64,000 bases of DNA from JBBSBY01 sp038205805 (GCA_038205805.1 JBBRBO010000002.1:62001-126000); one strand, 5' to 3'. Shown: positions 23,525 to 33,105, counted from the stretch's first letter. Numbers and translations: made by a program. Notes: generated by a model from the sequence alone, not told the origin.

Positions 23525-24997
23525 ATGTATGAATTGGCGCAAGGCGTGTTCACGCTGGTTGAGAAAGTGATTGACGGCATCTTAAGTTGGCCTTTTTTGC
23601 TTGTCCTGTTCCTTGTTTGGCTAACGCTACGCTACAAGAAGGAAATCGGTTCGATCCTTGACCGCCGAAATGCCGTGCCGGCGGGTGAGATTAACAGCAA
23701 GATATCGAGAGAGGTGGATCCGCTCGCAAAGAATGTGGAAAACCTCACCGACCAAATGAATATCATACAAGTGCAAATCAGAAAGGTCGAAGATGCGGTT
23801 TCCGAAGACCGGCTCGGAAGAGCAAACGGCCCCATAAAAGCGCGGCTTCAATCAGTTGAGGCGAAAATAGGCGCAATCGACAGTAATCTCGGCGGTCTCT
23901 TTGCCAAAGATGAGCAGGTCATGCGGACCATGACTCCCCTAACTGAGCGATTTGATGAAGTGCTCAAGGACTTTGAGAGTCTTCGCGCAAAGGTCGAGTC
24001 CGCCGCAGGAATGGAACACCTGGACGCTTTGAAATCCCAGGTCGAACCGTTGGTAGGTCAATTGGGAGAACTTAAATCCGGCACAGCGGGCCTCAAAGAG
24101 CGCTTGGAGAAAGCCGTTACCCACGACGCTTTGGAAAACGTCCGCAGTGAAACCGCGCCCTTCAGAGGAGAAATAAACTCTCTCAAAAACGAGGTCTCCG
24201 GCCTTCGGTCGGACCTCACCGATAGCATCGCCGCCGTGCAGGGATTCTTGCAGCAAGCCGTAACACACGATCATCTGGAAAACGTCCGCAACGAAACAGC
24301 GCCTCTTAGAGGCGAAATCGAATCAGTCAAGGGCGATGTGTCCGGCCTGGCCGCGGAGCTAAGTAACCGCATCGACGGTCTGGAATCGGCAGTCGCCGCC
24401 TCCGAGAGCCTGAAGAGCGAACTGGAAGGGGTTCGTTCATCACTGGATGATCTGCGCAATCATATCGAGCCGCTTATGGGTGATTTCGACCGCGTCAACC
24501 AGGATGTAAACGGCCTGCGCGGCGACCTGAGTGGTAAGGCTTCAGCCGACGCGCTTGCAGCTATGGCGGATGACATAGGCCCGCTCAACCAGCGCTTGCA
24601 ATCGGTTCAAGAGAGTATGGACGAACTGAGGGCCACCTTAACATCGGAGCCCTGGAAGCAATCACTGGAAGATTTCGCGAGTCAAGTAGACCCCTTGAGG
24701 TCTGAAGTTGAGAACATGAGCCGCCGCGTGGAAGCCATTCGATCGGATCTTGAAGGTGTGGCGTCTAAGACGTATACCGAGGGTCTGGAAAGAGATTTGG
24801 CCCCAATAAACGAGGAAATAAACAACCTCAAAACAGCTCTTAAATCCGTTACGGAGAAGACCCAAGAACAACCTACACCGGAACTTGGGACGGACCTCGA
24901 GCGCATGGGCGAGGAACTCGCCACCCTGAAGGGATCCGTCGAACGCCTTCAGCAGAAGTCGGCGCCTACCAAACCAAAGAAGCGCAATAAGGCGTGA
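23525..24997 (+). CDS. membrane-anchored coiled-coil repeat protein, 490 aa
   Basis: One N-terminal membrane helix (LSWPFLLVLFLVWLTLRY, about residues 20-37) is followed by some 430 residues of predicted coiled coil. The coil contains at least seven repeats of a motif with a conserved Pro, such as ETAPFRGEINSLKNEVSGL, NETAPLRGEIESVKGDV, QVDPLRSEVENMSRRV and DLAPINEEINNLKTAL, spaced about 40-50 residues apart. Two adjacent units starting AVTHD are nearly identical over 40 residues with a 144-base period (24113 and 24257), showing a recent tandem duplication. The C-terminus is basic (PTKPKKRNKA). ATG at 23525 is chosen over 23519 because AGGAG needs that spacing. A scaffold or spacer role is likely; no known family was recognised. 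Confidence 0.8.
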   Translation: MYELAQGVFTLVEKVIDGILSWPFLLVLFLVWLTLRYKKEIGSILDRRNAVPAGEINSKISREVDPLAKNVENLTDQMNIIQVQIRKVEDAVSEDRLGRANGPIKARLQSVEAKIGAIDSNLGGLFAKDEQVMRTMTPLTERFDEVLKDFESLRAKVESAAGMEHLDALKSQVEPLVGQLGELKSGTAGLKERLEKAVTHDALENVRSETAPFRGEINSLKNEVSGLRSDLTDSIAAVQGFLQQAVTHDHLENVRNETAPLRGEIESVKGDVSGLAAELSNRIDGLESAVAASESLKSELEGVRSSLDDLRNHIEPLMGDFDRVNQDVNGLRGDLSGKASADALAAMADDIGPLNQRLQSVQESMDELRATLTSEPWKQSLEDFASQVDPLRSEVENMSRRVEAIRSDLEGVASKTYTEGLERDLAPINEEINNLKTALKSVTEKTQEQPTPELGTDLERMGEELATLKGSVERLQQKSAPTKPKKRNKA

Positions 24998-25044
24998 GCC
25001 CGGAGAGTTTTGAAGAGGGTGTGAACCCGGTGGCTTGATTAGAA

Positions 25045-25072
25045 CCGGAGGAGAGATTCGTCTCTTCTCCGG
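25045..25072 (+). terminator. 12-bp hairpin with UUCG loop between convergent genes
   Basis: CCGGAGGAGAGA (25045-25056) pairs with TCTCTTCTCCGG (25061-25072) around TTCG, giving 12 pairs with one G-T. It lies between the end of the coiled-coil gene and the convergent PilZ gene. No T tract follows, so it may be a 3'-end stabilising hairpin rather than a true terminator. Confidence 0.5.
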
Positions 25073-25180
25073 AGCGCCCTCGGCGCTTCGCGGGGAATGG
25101 AGCGATCTTAGGCAACGGTTACGGTACTTCTTTTGCGCTGCATGACAGGTCGTCCTCGAGACGCAGCACGCACAGGTAAC

Positions 25181-25693
25181 CTAAGCCCGAGTCATCAGCT
25201 TCTGGAGCTGCTTGGCATCCATCATGGAAATATCCACGATCTCGTAGCCTGCCACCGGCTTGGGGCCGCTCCTATTGACCCACCTGCACTTGGCGTTGAA
25301 AACAACCGTCACGGCGTTTCCGAATCCTCCCCGTATGATGAAGCATTTCTCTTGGGCGATTTCGCTCTGGATGCCTTCAATACAGATGCCCGTTTCAGAT
25401 AAGTCTTTAATCACACCTGGAACAAAGGGATTATCGTTTTCGTAAATACTTAGCGGTGTCGTGATTCGTCGTCTCGGGACGTTGCGCAGTGTGGACGCAT
25501 CGGGTATTTGATAAAGATTGCGGCTTTCCGACAGCTCGGTATTGTCGAGCACCTGAAAGTCGATCAGCTTCCGAAAGGCCTTACGAAGCGCAACCGATGA
25601 AAAACGGTATTTCTCCATAAGTTCCGCGGATGTGTAGCCCGCTCGAATGTCATTGACCACTTCTCTCAGGCTAATAACTCTTTTTTCCGGCAT
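25181..25693 (-). CDS. PilZ-domain protein with N-terminal helix-turn-helix-like segment, 170 aa
   Basis: The C-terminal ~100 residues fit a PilZ domain, a c-di-GMP receptor: the Arg-rich start NVPRRRITTPLSIY and the later DLSETGICIEG correspond to the RxxxR and (D/N)xSxxG motifs. The N-terminal 50 residues (REVVNDIRAGYTSAELMEK, then LRKAFRKLID) form a short helical unit that I have seen attached to various deltaproteobacterial signalling proteins; its function is unknown. The protein has no membrane segment. It probably links c-di-GMP level to an unidentified output. The ATG at 25693 is the only sensible start. It is convergent with the coiled-coil gene. Confidence 0.8.
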   Translation of the reverse strand: MPEKRVISLREVVNDIRAGYTSAELMEKYRFSSVALRKAFRKLIDFQVLDNTELSESRNLYQIPDASTLRNVPRRRITTPLSIYENDNPFVPGVIKDLSETGICIEGIQSEIAQEKCFIIRGGFGNAVTVVFNAKCRWVNRSGPKPVAGYEIVDISMMDAKQLQKLMTRA

Positions 25694-25984
25694 TCCACAC
25701 CTTTCCGCCCCCTCAGAGTGCGCCCGTGTGAAAGTCGGGCCTACAAGCAGTATAACAATCTAATGGCTACTAGGGAAATACCCTTGAAGATCGTTGAGAG
25801 TAATTCTGTAGGAATCCGGAAACAAGAGCCGGTTGCGTTGTTCCGGCCGCTTTCCATCCGGCTGTTTTTGTCTTATCGTGTCGGCTGGTTATTGAGGCGC
25901 CTTCCGATCCACTGATTCTGACCGTTTACCGGACTAAGGCCTTCCAGTTGAGTGACGCAGTAGGTAGTACAAGAAGGGAACGGC

Positions 25985-27058
25985 ATGGCGAAGATACTCT
26001 ACGGTGTGATGGGGGACGCCCGAGGACACGTGAATCGCTCCACCATTGTGGCTGAGGACCTCAGGGGCAAGGGACATGAAGTCGTTTTCGTCGGCGGCGG
26101 GCACGTCCTCGGCTTGAGACAAAAGGGCTACCCGGTGCACGAAGTGCCCATTCCCGCGACGCTCTACAAGAATAATGTCGTGGATGTTGTAGGAACCGTC
26201 TCCAATGCCATAGGAATTATATTGTCTCCCGTGAAGGTGGTGAGAAGATTGGTCGGTGTAATTCGGGAGTTCGATCCTGATCTCATCATAACGGATTACG
26301 AGTATTTCACTCCCCTGGCGGGACGCCGCGCCGGTCGTCCAGTGGTTAGCTTGGATCATCAGCATATTGTGAGCGAATGCGTCTATCAAACTCAACCGAA
26401 ACAGCCTCTGGGTCGATTTCTCATTGAGGCGCCGATGCGCGCCCTGTTTAGTCGCGCCTCCCAGTACTTGATTTCCTCATTCTTTCAGCTACCGGTAAAA
26501 GATCCTCAAAGGGCGGAAGTCCTCCCTGCTGTGATACGTCACGAAGCGCTCATGCGCCGATCGTCCGTGGGCAATCACGTGGTGGTGTATCAGACGTCTC
26601 CGACTTTTCATCGCCTGTTCGATGCGCTGGAATGTATGAATACCCGCTTTGTGGTCTATGGTTTTGGAGCGGCGCCTCGTCGCAAAAATCTAGAGTTCAA
26701 AGAATTCTCATCCGAGTGTTTTCTCGACGATCTTGCCTCATGCAGATATGCGGTCATTAATGGAGGTCACAACGTAATTTCCGAGGCCTTGGTTCTCGGC
26801 AAGCCGCTCATATGTTTTCCGATAGGAAATGCGTACGAACAGTTCCTGAACGCCTATTTTGTGCAGAAAAACGGGTATGGCCTATTTTCCCTGGAAACGG
26901 AGCCTAAACTTGCCTTGTTCCAAGAAATGGAACAATCGGTGGAGCGCTTCCGGCGTACCATTACTCGTGAAAATCATTGCGGCAACACCATAGTGATCGA
27001 GCGGCTTGAGAAACTGCTGAATCTCGGGAGCGTGTTCAATCCACCAGATGGTCACTGA
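25985..27058 (+). CDS. glycosyltransferase, GT-B fold (MurG/GT28-like)
   Basis: The 357-residue protein opens with KILYGVMGDARGHVNRS, the Gly-rich acceptor-binding loop typical of the MJ1255-like glycosyltransferases, and has DPDLIITDYEYFTPLAGR in the N-terminal domain. The C-terminal domain carries YAVINGGHNVISEALVLGKP, the nucleotide-sugar site of MurG-type GT-B enzymes (usually GGhxTxxEal). No signal peptide is present, so the enzyme acts at the inner face of the membrane. AAGGGA precedes the ATG. The next gene encodes a multi-pass membrane protein and may act in the same glycan pathway. Donor and acceptor are unknown. Confidence 0.82.
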   Translation: MAKILYGVMGDARGHVNRSTIVAEDLRGKGHEVVFVGGGHVLGLRQKGYPVHEVPIPATLYKNNVVDVVGTVSNAIGIILSPVKVVRRLVGVIREFDPDLIITDYEYFTPLAGRRAGRPVVSLDHQHIVSECVYQTQPKQPLGRFLIEAPMRALFSRASQYLISSFFQLPVKDPQRAEVLPAVIRHEALMRRSSVGNHVVVYQTSPTFHRLFDALECMNTRFVVYGFGAAPRRKNLEFKEFSSECFLDDLASCRYAVINGGHNVISEALVLGKPLICFPIGNAYEQFLNAYFVQKNGYGLFSLETEPKLALFQEMEQSVERFRRTITRENHCGNTIVIERLEKLLNLGSVFNPPDGH

Positions 27059-27194
27059 AGGGGGCGTTGCAACCAGCGCGTATTTCCATTACCTCTCTGA
27101 GCGAAACTTTGGTATATCCGTAAGAAGCCACTGCGTAAAATATATTAATATTGACGCACGGGAAACCTTATAGCCCGTGCGGTTTAGGTATCAC

Positions 27195-28976
27195 ATGAAA
27201 ATACTCACGCCGCTCCCCACCCTCAACGCCAAGAATGTTGGTCTCGTGGCGCTGGGACTTACGGCGGCCTTCCTCATAGGACAAGGCGTCACCCTTTTCA
27301 ACCCTTATGCTCTCAATGATGACGGCCGGCAGCAAACCTACTGGATGCAGCAGTGGCTTGATCCGGAGTTGTATCAGAACGATCTGCTCACGGAGTACGC
27401 CAAGTTTTATGTGCCCTGGGGAGTGAAAGCGGTGAATTATATCGCCGCCCAGGTGGTTAACCCCTTGTTGTTTTCAAAGCTACTCACGCTCATCTTGTTT
27501 GTCGTCGCGGGATCTTTTGTCTTTGCTTTGGCGCTTCAACTAGGCGATGAATTAACGGCGTATTTTGCCGTGTGCTTCTTCACGCTTTTCGGGTCGTTTA
27601 TGATGAAGATTTCGGGAGGCCTTTCCCAAAGCTTCGTGTATCCCATGCTGTTGGCCTACTTGTATTTCATTTCGCGAGACCGGATTGCAGCGGCCGGCGT
27701 CACCATAGGCCTCCAAGGTGTGTTCAACCCGTATCTGTTCGTGCTATGCGCGGCCACGCAGATTCTCTATCTGGCGCATACGCGCCAAAAGGAGATCTTT
27801 AGCGTTGTCATGTGGGTATGGGGTGTCTTTCGTAAGCCGCAGCAGGTTATAGCGAACCCTGCCCGCAGCCGTAGAACGGTCGCCGCATCACGCTATCGGC
27901 GCAAAGAACCCGTCAAGGCTCAACCGATGGCGCCCGTGCCGTTTATGTTGTGTCAGATACCCATTTTGCTGGGCTTTTTTGCCGTGCTCCTGAAGCACCT
28001 CTTTTTATACAATCCTAAGATCGGCTCGCTTGTCACCGCGGCGCAAATGGCCGGACTACCGGAATACGGCCCCCACGGTCGCTATTGGCTGTATCCCGTT
28101 CCGTCTTTCTTTCGAGAGATTATTCTGGAGCCGTGGATCTTCAACGCCGGCTTCGAAAACACCGGACTTGTCGCGAGTTGGCTGTTTGTAATTGCACTTA
28201 TTCTTATGGTGGCCTTGGCGATACGGAACCGCGAAGCCGCTCCGGATTTCGATTACTACAAAGGGTTCCGAGTTTTTTTATATTTGGCGCCGGCATCGCT
28301 GGTGTTATACATCGCGGCTCGTATGGTCCTGCTCAAGCTGTTCATCCCTTCGCGGTATCTCGAATACTCCATTAACGTGTTTTATTGCCTCGTGGCCGCT
28401 ATATGTCTAAGGATCGTGGTGGAGTCATGCGGCCTCAAGAAACACGGCCGAGTCATTGTGGCCGCGCTCTTGCTCATAGGCGGGATAAGGCTTTACGGGC
28501 TCAGTGTGTTCGATTACTCCCAGTACGCCGATCTCTACAAGTTCCTGCACACTACCCCCAAGTCGGCGCTCACTGCCGGACATCCCGAACTCATGGACAA
28601 CACGCTCACCTTCGGGCGACGCAAGGCGCTCGTAACATACGAGCTTTCCCACACGTGGATTCAACCGTATTGGGACGAGATTCGTCAACGGACGTTCGAT
28701 CTCTTCAAGGCGTATTATTCGAACAACCCCGAAGACGTGAGAGAATTCAGCCGCAAATACAACATCGACTACCTCGTGGTCCGGGAATCGGATTTTTATG
28801 CCCCAAAGCTCAGGAAACCGAAGTATTTTCCTCCCTTCGACGACTACATCAAAGACATAGCGAAACCATGCGGCAGTTTTGCGGTGCTGGACTCGAGGGA
28901 GTTCCCGCCCATCTACTGCAAAGACGGCATCCGCGTTCTGAAGATGACAAACTCCGATTCGCCGCCTCAAAAGTGA
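27195..28976 (+). CDS. polytopic membrane protein, possible GT-C glycosyltransferase, 593 aa
   Basis: About eleven or twelve hydrophobic helices are visible, the first at residues 15-35. The first large loop reads NPYALNDDGRQQTYWMQQWL, an acidic motif in the position where GT-C enzymes have their catalytic Asp pair, and the C-terminal ~120 residues form a soluble domain (KYNIDYLVVRESDFY). A hydrophilic Arg-rich insert (around PARSRRTVAASRYRRK) lies between helices. I do not recognise the exact family; lipid-linked sugar transfer across the membrane is inferred from topology and from the glycosyltransferase gene just upstream. The ATG at 27195 is preferred to the GTG at 27177. Confidence 0.6.
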   Translation: MKILTPLPTLNAKNVGLVALGLTAAFLIGQGVTLFNPYALNDDGRQQTYWMQQWLDPELYQNDLLTEYAKFYVPWGVKAVNYIAAQVVNPLLFSKLLTLILFVVAGSFVFALALQLGDELTAYFAVCFFTLFGSFMMKISGGLSQSFVYPMLLAYLYFISRDRIAAAGVTIGLQGVFNPYLFVLCAATQILYLAHTRQKEIFSVVMWVWGVFRKPQQVIANPARSRRTVAASRYRRKEPVKAQPMAPVPFMLCQIPILLGFFAVLLKHLFLYNPKIGSLVTAAQMAGLPEYGPHGRYWLYPVPSFFREIILEPWIFNAGFENTGLVASWLFVIALILMVALAIRNREAAPDFDYYKGFRVFLYLAPASLVLYIAARMVLLKLFIPSRYLEYSINVFYCLVAAICLRIVVESCGLKKHGRVIVAALLLIGGIRLYGLSVFDYSQYADLYKFLHTTPKSALTAGHPELMDNTLTFGRRKALVTYELSHTWIQPYWDEIRQRTFDLFKAYYSNNPEDVREFSRKYNIDYLVVRESDFYAPKLRKPKYFPPFDDYIKDIAKPCGSFAVLDSREFPPIYCKDGIRVLKMTNSDSPPQK

Positions 28977-28996
28977 TGAACGGGCCGCCGCAGCGA

Positions 28997-29506
28997 CTAG
29001 AATCGGTAATCTCTCATCAGCCGGTCCTTTTCTTCTGAGTCATCGTTGTCGAAGAGGATTGCGGCTACCTCTCCGAATATCCCGGAGAGCTTAATGAGTC
29101 CCACGAATTTCCCATTTTCCATAACGGGGAGCATGCTGACGCAATGTTCGATCATAATGTCCAACGCCGTAACAATACTGTCTTCGCAGTTCAATGTAGT
29201 GGTAAAAGGCCGCACGAGATTCCGCACTGGCTCCGCCGACGGGGGAGAAACGTCCGCCGCGATTTCAGGGACCGGCTTACTCCAGCGGGGACGGTCGCTT
29301 TTTAAGAGATCCAACAGATGCACAAATCCCAACAAGTTATAATGTTCGTCAAAGACAAGGGGAGTCGAATGCCCGTGCTCCAGCTTGCGGTCTTCGGTGA
29401 CGATACGCAGTATTCTGATGGCGGTGTCCACGTCCGTATCGGACCGGAGCTGAGGCCATTCACTTGGTCGCACCATGAGTTTGGATACGGGAACCCTATG
29501 GGGCAT
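28997..29506 (-). CDS. two-CBS-domain protein, 169 aa
   Basis: Two CBS domains fill the protein: residues about 8-65 (VSKLMVRPSEWPQLRSDTDV, then LLGFVHLLDLL) and 93-150 (LVRPFTTTLNCEDSIVTAL, then FVGLIKLSGIF). Pairs of CBS domains bind adenine nucleotides and regulate enzymes or transporters. Here the domain stands alone. The ATG at 29506 follows GGGAGGAA. The gene is directly downstream of the SLC13/ArsB-like transporter on the same strand (75-base gap), so it may regulate that transporter as a separate subunit, similar to cases in which CBS pairs are fused to transport proteins. Confidence 0.85.
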   Translation of the reverse strand: MPHRVPVSKLMVRPSEWPQLRSDTDVDTAIRILRIVTEDRKLEHGHSTPLVFDEHYNLLGFVHLLDLLKSDRPRWSKPVPEIAADVSPPSAEPVRNLVRPFTTTLNCEDSIVTALDIMIEHCVSMLPVMENGKFVGLIKLSGIFGEVAAILFDNDDSEEKDRLMRDYRF

Positions 29507-29581
29507 GGAAGATTCCTCCCTTTGTTGCGTAATGACTGCTGCATTGAAACAGGCCGGCTTTACGACCCGCCCACGCCCGAC

Positions 29582-31351
29582 TCAGAATGCGAGCAGCAAG
29601 TATATTGATGAAATAATGAGACTAAAAATTGTTATCGGCGCCGCTTCCCGAAAGAAGCGTCCGAACGTGATCTTATACCCCGCCTTTTCCGCTATTCCTA
29701 CTGTGACCACATTGGCCGATGCGCCGATTATGGTGCCATTCCCCCCGAAGCACGCTCCTAGGGCCAAAGCCCACCATATGACCCCTGATTCCGCGCCCGG
29801 TGTGGTGCGGTTGAGAAAGACCACAATGGGGAGCATCGCGGCCGTGTAAGGGATATTATCTACGACCGCGCTGGCTATCGCGGAGACCCAAAGAACGATC
29901 AATATAGTGGCGGTTATATTGCCTGAAGACACTTTAAGAATAGCGTCTGCGACTGATTGCAGGATGCCGGTGTGTTCCGCCGCGCCTACCACGATGAACA
30001 GCATGATGAAGAACACCAGCGACGGCCACTCGATGTCGTTTTCGAGCAATTCCGCCATGTCCGTGCGGGTGACGAGAATGGCTAGGCCTGCGCCGAATAT
30101 GGCCGCTACGCTGACCTCCATGTGAAAGAACCCGTGCATCGTGAACAGCACGATGACGCCCAGCAAGACGGCGCCACCCCATCGAAGGATTGAGTGATCC
30201 GTGATGGGGTACTTCTCTTTGAGGTACCCGACCATAGAGTCAACATCTTGGACCTTCGATTTTTCAAAGGTCGCCTGGTAATGATATTTGTTGTAAACAA
30301 GTTGGGCGATCAGGGTGACAAGCACCACCGGCCCGAGGTTAATGACGAAATCATTGAAACTGAGCCCCGCATAGGAGCCGATGAGGATATTCGGGGGATC
30401 GCCCACGCTGGTCGCCGTGCCTCCAATATTTGAAGCCAGTATCTCGGGGAGGAGAAAAACGAAGGGGGATACCCGCAGCGCCAGGGCAATTTCGATGGTG
30501 ATGGGCGTCAGCAATAACATTGTCGTGACGTTGTCTAAGAAGGCGCTCGTAACAGCGGAAATGATGCATAGCGCCGACGACAGAACGAAGATGCGTCCTT
30601 TGGAGAGTTGAAAGGACTTGTAAGCCATCCACTGAAAAATTCCGGACTTCTTTAAGACGCCAACTATGAGCATCATGCCTATAAGGAGGAAAACCACATT
30701 CCAATCCACTGCACGCATGGCCTGCTCATACGTAATAATTCTAAAATCCTCGTGAAATGTTCCTATACTGTGCGTAATGAGCAAAAGCGCCGAAGCCCCA
30801 AGAAAAGCCGCCAAGGTGCGATGGAGCAACTCGAACATGATCGTAACGTATACCAGGATGAAGACTCCGAGCGCAATCCAGAACGCCGGCCCTTTGGTCC
30901 TTTCCAGAGTTGCTGCGAGCTGAGCCACAAACCGGCGTTCGCCGTTTTCCACTCCTTGGTCGTGAATGTTGAGTCGAAGGGGATCTGTAGGCGCAAAGCC
31001 GGATCTTGTGATCTTTACACTCCATTCACCATCCACGATGGTTTTCACATCCTTGGTGAATTCCACGACGAACAAACCCTTCTGACCGGTGGAGAATTCT
31101 TGTCCGCCGGGTGTTTGGCGCTTGGGTAGGCTGGGTTTTCCATCGAGGTAAGGAATAATCGAAGCGTCTGGAACAGGAGCGCCTGTAGCGTCAATTACTC
31201 TGCCTTGAATGGTCAATGTTGCCGACTCCGCGGCGTCGGCGGGCTGCGAAGCGGCCACGGCCATCAAGAAGGCCGGACACAGAAGAATAATGACGAACGC
31301 TGCGACGTGCAATAAACGTGGGATCCGCCACGCTGTCTGCGATGTCGCCAT
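29582..31351 (-). CDS. SLC13/ArsB-like ion transporter with N-terminal carboxypeptidase-regulatory-like domain, 589 aa
   Basis: After a signal anchor (residues 8-30) residues about 45-155 resemble a carboxypeptidase-regulatory-like Ig domain (LTIQGRVIDATGAPVPDASI), followed by eleven or so membrane helices. The transporter part shows the ion-transporter superfamily hallmarks: SAFLDNVTTMLLLTPITIE and NIGGTATSVGDPPNILIG in the first half, and SAVVDNIPYTAAMLPIV and GACFGGNGTIIGASANVV in the second, matching ArsB/NhaD/P-protein relatives. The substrate (anion or Na+/H+) cannot be told. The periplasmic domain is unusual for the family. The ATG at 31351 is chosen to begin just before the signal anchor; GTG at 31384 is open in frame. 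Confidence 0.82.
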   Translation of the reverse strand: MATSQTAWRIPRLLHVAAFVIILLCPAFLMAVAASQPADAAESATLTIQGRVIDATGAPVPDASIIPYLDGKPSLPKRQTPGGQEFSTGQKGLFVVEFTKDVKTIVDGEWSVKITRSGFAPTDPLRLNIHDQGVENGERRFVAQLAATLERTKGPAFWIALGVFILVYVTIMFELLHRTLAAFLGASALLLITHSIGTFHEDFRIITYEQAMRAVDWNVVFLLIGMMLIVGVLKKSGIFQWMAYKSFQLSKGRIFVLSSALCIISAVTSAFLDNVTTMLLLTPITIEIALALRVSPFVFLLPEILASNIGGTATSVGDPPNILIGSYAGLSFNDFVINLGPVVLVTLIAQLVYNKYHYQATFEKSKVQDVDSMVGYLKEKYPITDHSILRWGGAVLLGVIVLFTMHGFFHMEVSVAAIFGAGLAILVTRTDMAELLENDIEWPSLVFFIMLFIVVGAAEHTGILQSVADAILKVSSGNITATILIVLWVSAIASAVVDNIPYTAAMLPIVVFLNRTTPGAESGVIWWALALGACFGGNGTIIGASANVVTVGIAEKAGYKITFGRFFREAAPITIFSLIISSIYLLLAF

Positions 31352-31863
31352 GTCGGCTGCGAGTTCTGAAAGAAATAGAAACACTCCAAATCACCTTATC
31401 AATTGGTAATGGGTCACCGCCTTGACGGGACTCTGCGTCCGGTGATCGCAGAGGCAAGGCTTGTTTCTCCCTCAGTCCACCTTACCGCGGGCCTAGTAGG
31501 CGCTTGTTTCCCGTTGAACAGTTTCCAAGTTGTTGTGCGCCGTGCTCTACAAACAAGCGCTTACATATTTCACTTTTGTAGGATACTTGATAGCTGCAAA
31601 AATGGTAACCAATAGGGAGGAGAGGCTACTACTTACTTGGTCTCGAAGTCGCTACCGGTATGTTTCCAACCCCCGGTGAATTTTTTTGGAACACCTCCCG
31701 AAAGAGGGTGTCTGAACCGAACAGATACCTACCTTTTGAACTTATATTTCATAGAAAGGCCCTGCGTCCCTACCATGCGCATGGGCCTTTCCTTTGTACG
31801 AACTTACTGGATACGAGTTAGGCGTCACATGAGCGGGCTCCCGCCGAATGAGAGACCAACTTG
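31352..31863. terminator. intergenic region with hairpins after lpxB
   Basis: Within this gap GAAAGGCCC (31754-31762) and GGGCCTTTC (31783-31791) form a nine-pair stem that can extend through TGCG/GCGCA, with T-rich bases on both sides, so it can end the minus-strand lpxB transcript. A second, smaller hairpin (ACACCTC/GAGGGTGT) lies near 31690-31712. The rest holds no gene. Confidence 0.5.
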
Positions 31864-33105
31864 TCAGTGCTCCCGCTTCTCAAAAAATTCAAGTGTGATT
31901 TCTGCGGCGGTTTTCGTCTGCGTCTGAATCAAGCTGTTGCGTATCCAATCGAACCCCTGTTTGGTGACGCGGATCAAATTGGCGTCCGTGCGAAAGCGCT
32001 CCAGCCATTCGGCCATGGCGCCGGCGTTCGCAGAGTCTTGCAACAGCTCCGGTGTCAGGAGCGGACGCCCGCACTCTCCGCAGGGAATGCGAATTCCCTC
32101 GGCTGCTAGAAGGGCCAGAGGAGACCCAGTCTCGCGTTCGGATTGGATCGCCAGCACGTTCGACATGGCCACATGGATGTCCTTATCCATAACAAGCGGT
32201 TTCAGGATGTGCATCGCCAGGAACCACGTGAATCCGTCCAATATGTAGGCCACCGCATGGGGCATCCCGCATAGAGCCGCCTGCAAGGTGGCCGTCCCGG
32301 ATGTGACGAGTCCATAGTCGCAAGCCGCCATCACCGACGCGGCGCCCCCGCGAGTGACAATCACCTCTACACGAGCGCTCTGGAGGGCTGTTTGCACTAA
32401 TCCCGCCAGATGTTCGCCGGCCAGCGGTAAGAGAAACTGAGTGTCCGGAAACCGGCCGGTGTGGATGCGCGCCGCCTCGAGCATGAGAGGCGCCATTCGC
32501 GCAACCTCAGCCTGTCTGCTCCCTGGGACAAGTGCGCAAGCGAACGGGGCGGTGACGCCAAGTTCGTCCCGAATAGAGCGTTTGTCCGCCGCCGCGGGGA
32601 CTTCCGATGCCATGCCGTGTCCCACAAAGTCGGCCTGCAATCCCGCATTCCGATAGATTTGCGCTTCAAAGGGGAAGATGGTCATCATTCGATCCACCCG
32701 CGTCGCAATCTTCTCGATTCTCCCTTTGCGCCAAGCCCACACCTGCGGGCTAATGTAGTAATAGACGGGCGTGCCGGCCCGCTTGGCAAAGGAACACAGG
32801 CGTATGTTCACATCCGGGAAGTCTACGGGGATAAACAGGTCATGGCGTCCGCTGAGCAGCTCACGTTTCATGGTGTTGTAAGATGCCAAAATGAGGCGGA
32901 GTTTGCCGAAGCCTTCACTGAGCCCTATGGTGTTGACGTCTCGATAGTGATGGAGCAGCTCCATACCGGCGTCCGCGAGCATGTCACCTCCGATGCCGTA
33001 GAACCTGATGTCTGGGCGTTGCACCTTCACAGCCGCCACGAGAGAGGCTGCATGGTGATCTCCGGAAGCTTCGCCGGCGAGCATAAGGACTGATGGATTA
33101 TTCAT
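31864..33105 (-). CDS. lpxB: lipid-A-disaccharide synthase
   Basis: Condenses UDP-2,3-diacylglucosamine with lipid X, so the organism makes lipid A. The protein (413 residues from the ATG at 33105) has the expected start VLMLAGEASGDHHAASLV, then GIGGDMLADAGME, FIPVDFPDVNIRL, YYISPQVWAWRKGR, the GT19 Gly motif FVGHGM and the C-terminal VTSGTATLQAALCGMP. The frame is open to 33177 but the added residues are not conserved. GGAA stands a few bases before the chosen ATG. It is a single-gene unit here; other lpx genes are not in the window. The C-terminal ~90 residues (with a CGECGRP pair of Cys) are less typical. Confidence 0.93.
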   Translation of the reverse strand: MNNPSVLMLAGEASGDHHAASLVAAVKVQRPDIRFYGIGGDMLADAGMELLHHYRDVNTIGLSEGFGKLRLILASYNTMKRELLSGRHDLFIPVDFPDVNIRLCSFAKRAGTPVYYYISPQVWAWRKGRIEKIATRVDRMMTIFPFEAQIYRNAGLQADFVGHGMASEVPAAADKRSIRDELGVTAPFACALVPGSRQAEVARMAPLMLEAARIHTGRFPDTQFLLPLAGEHLAGLVQTALQSARVEVIVTRGGAASVMAACDYGLVTSGTATLQAALCGMPHAVAYILDGFTWFLAMHILKPLVMDKDIHVAMSNVLAIQSERETGSPLALLAAEGIRIPCGECGRPLLTPELLQDSANAGAMAEWLERFRTDANLIRVTKQGFDWIRNSLIQTQTKTAAEITLEFFEKREH

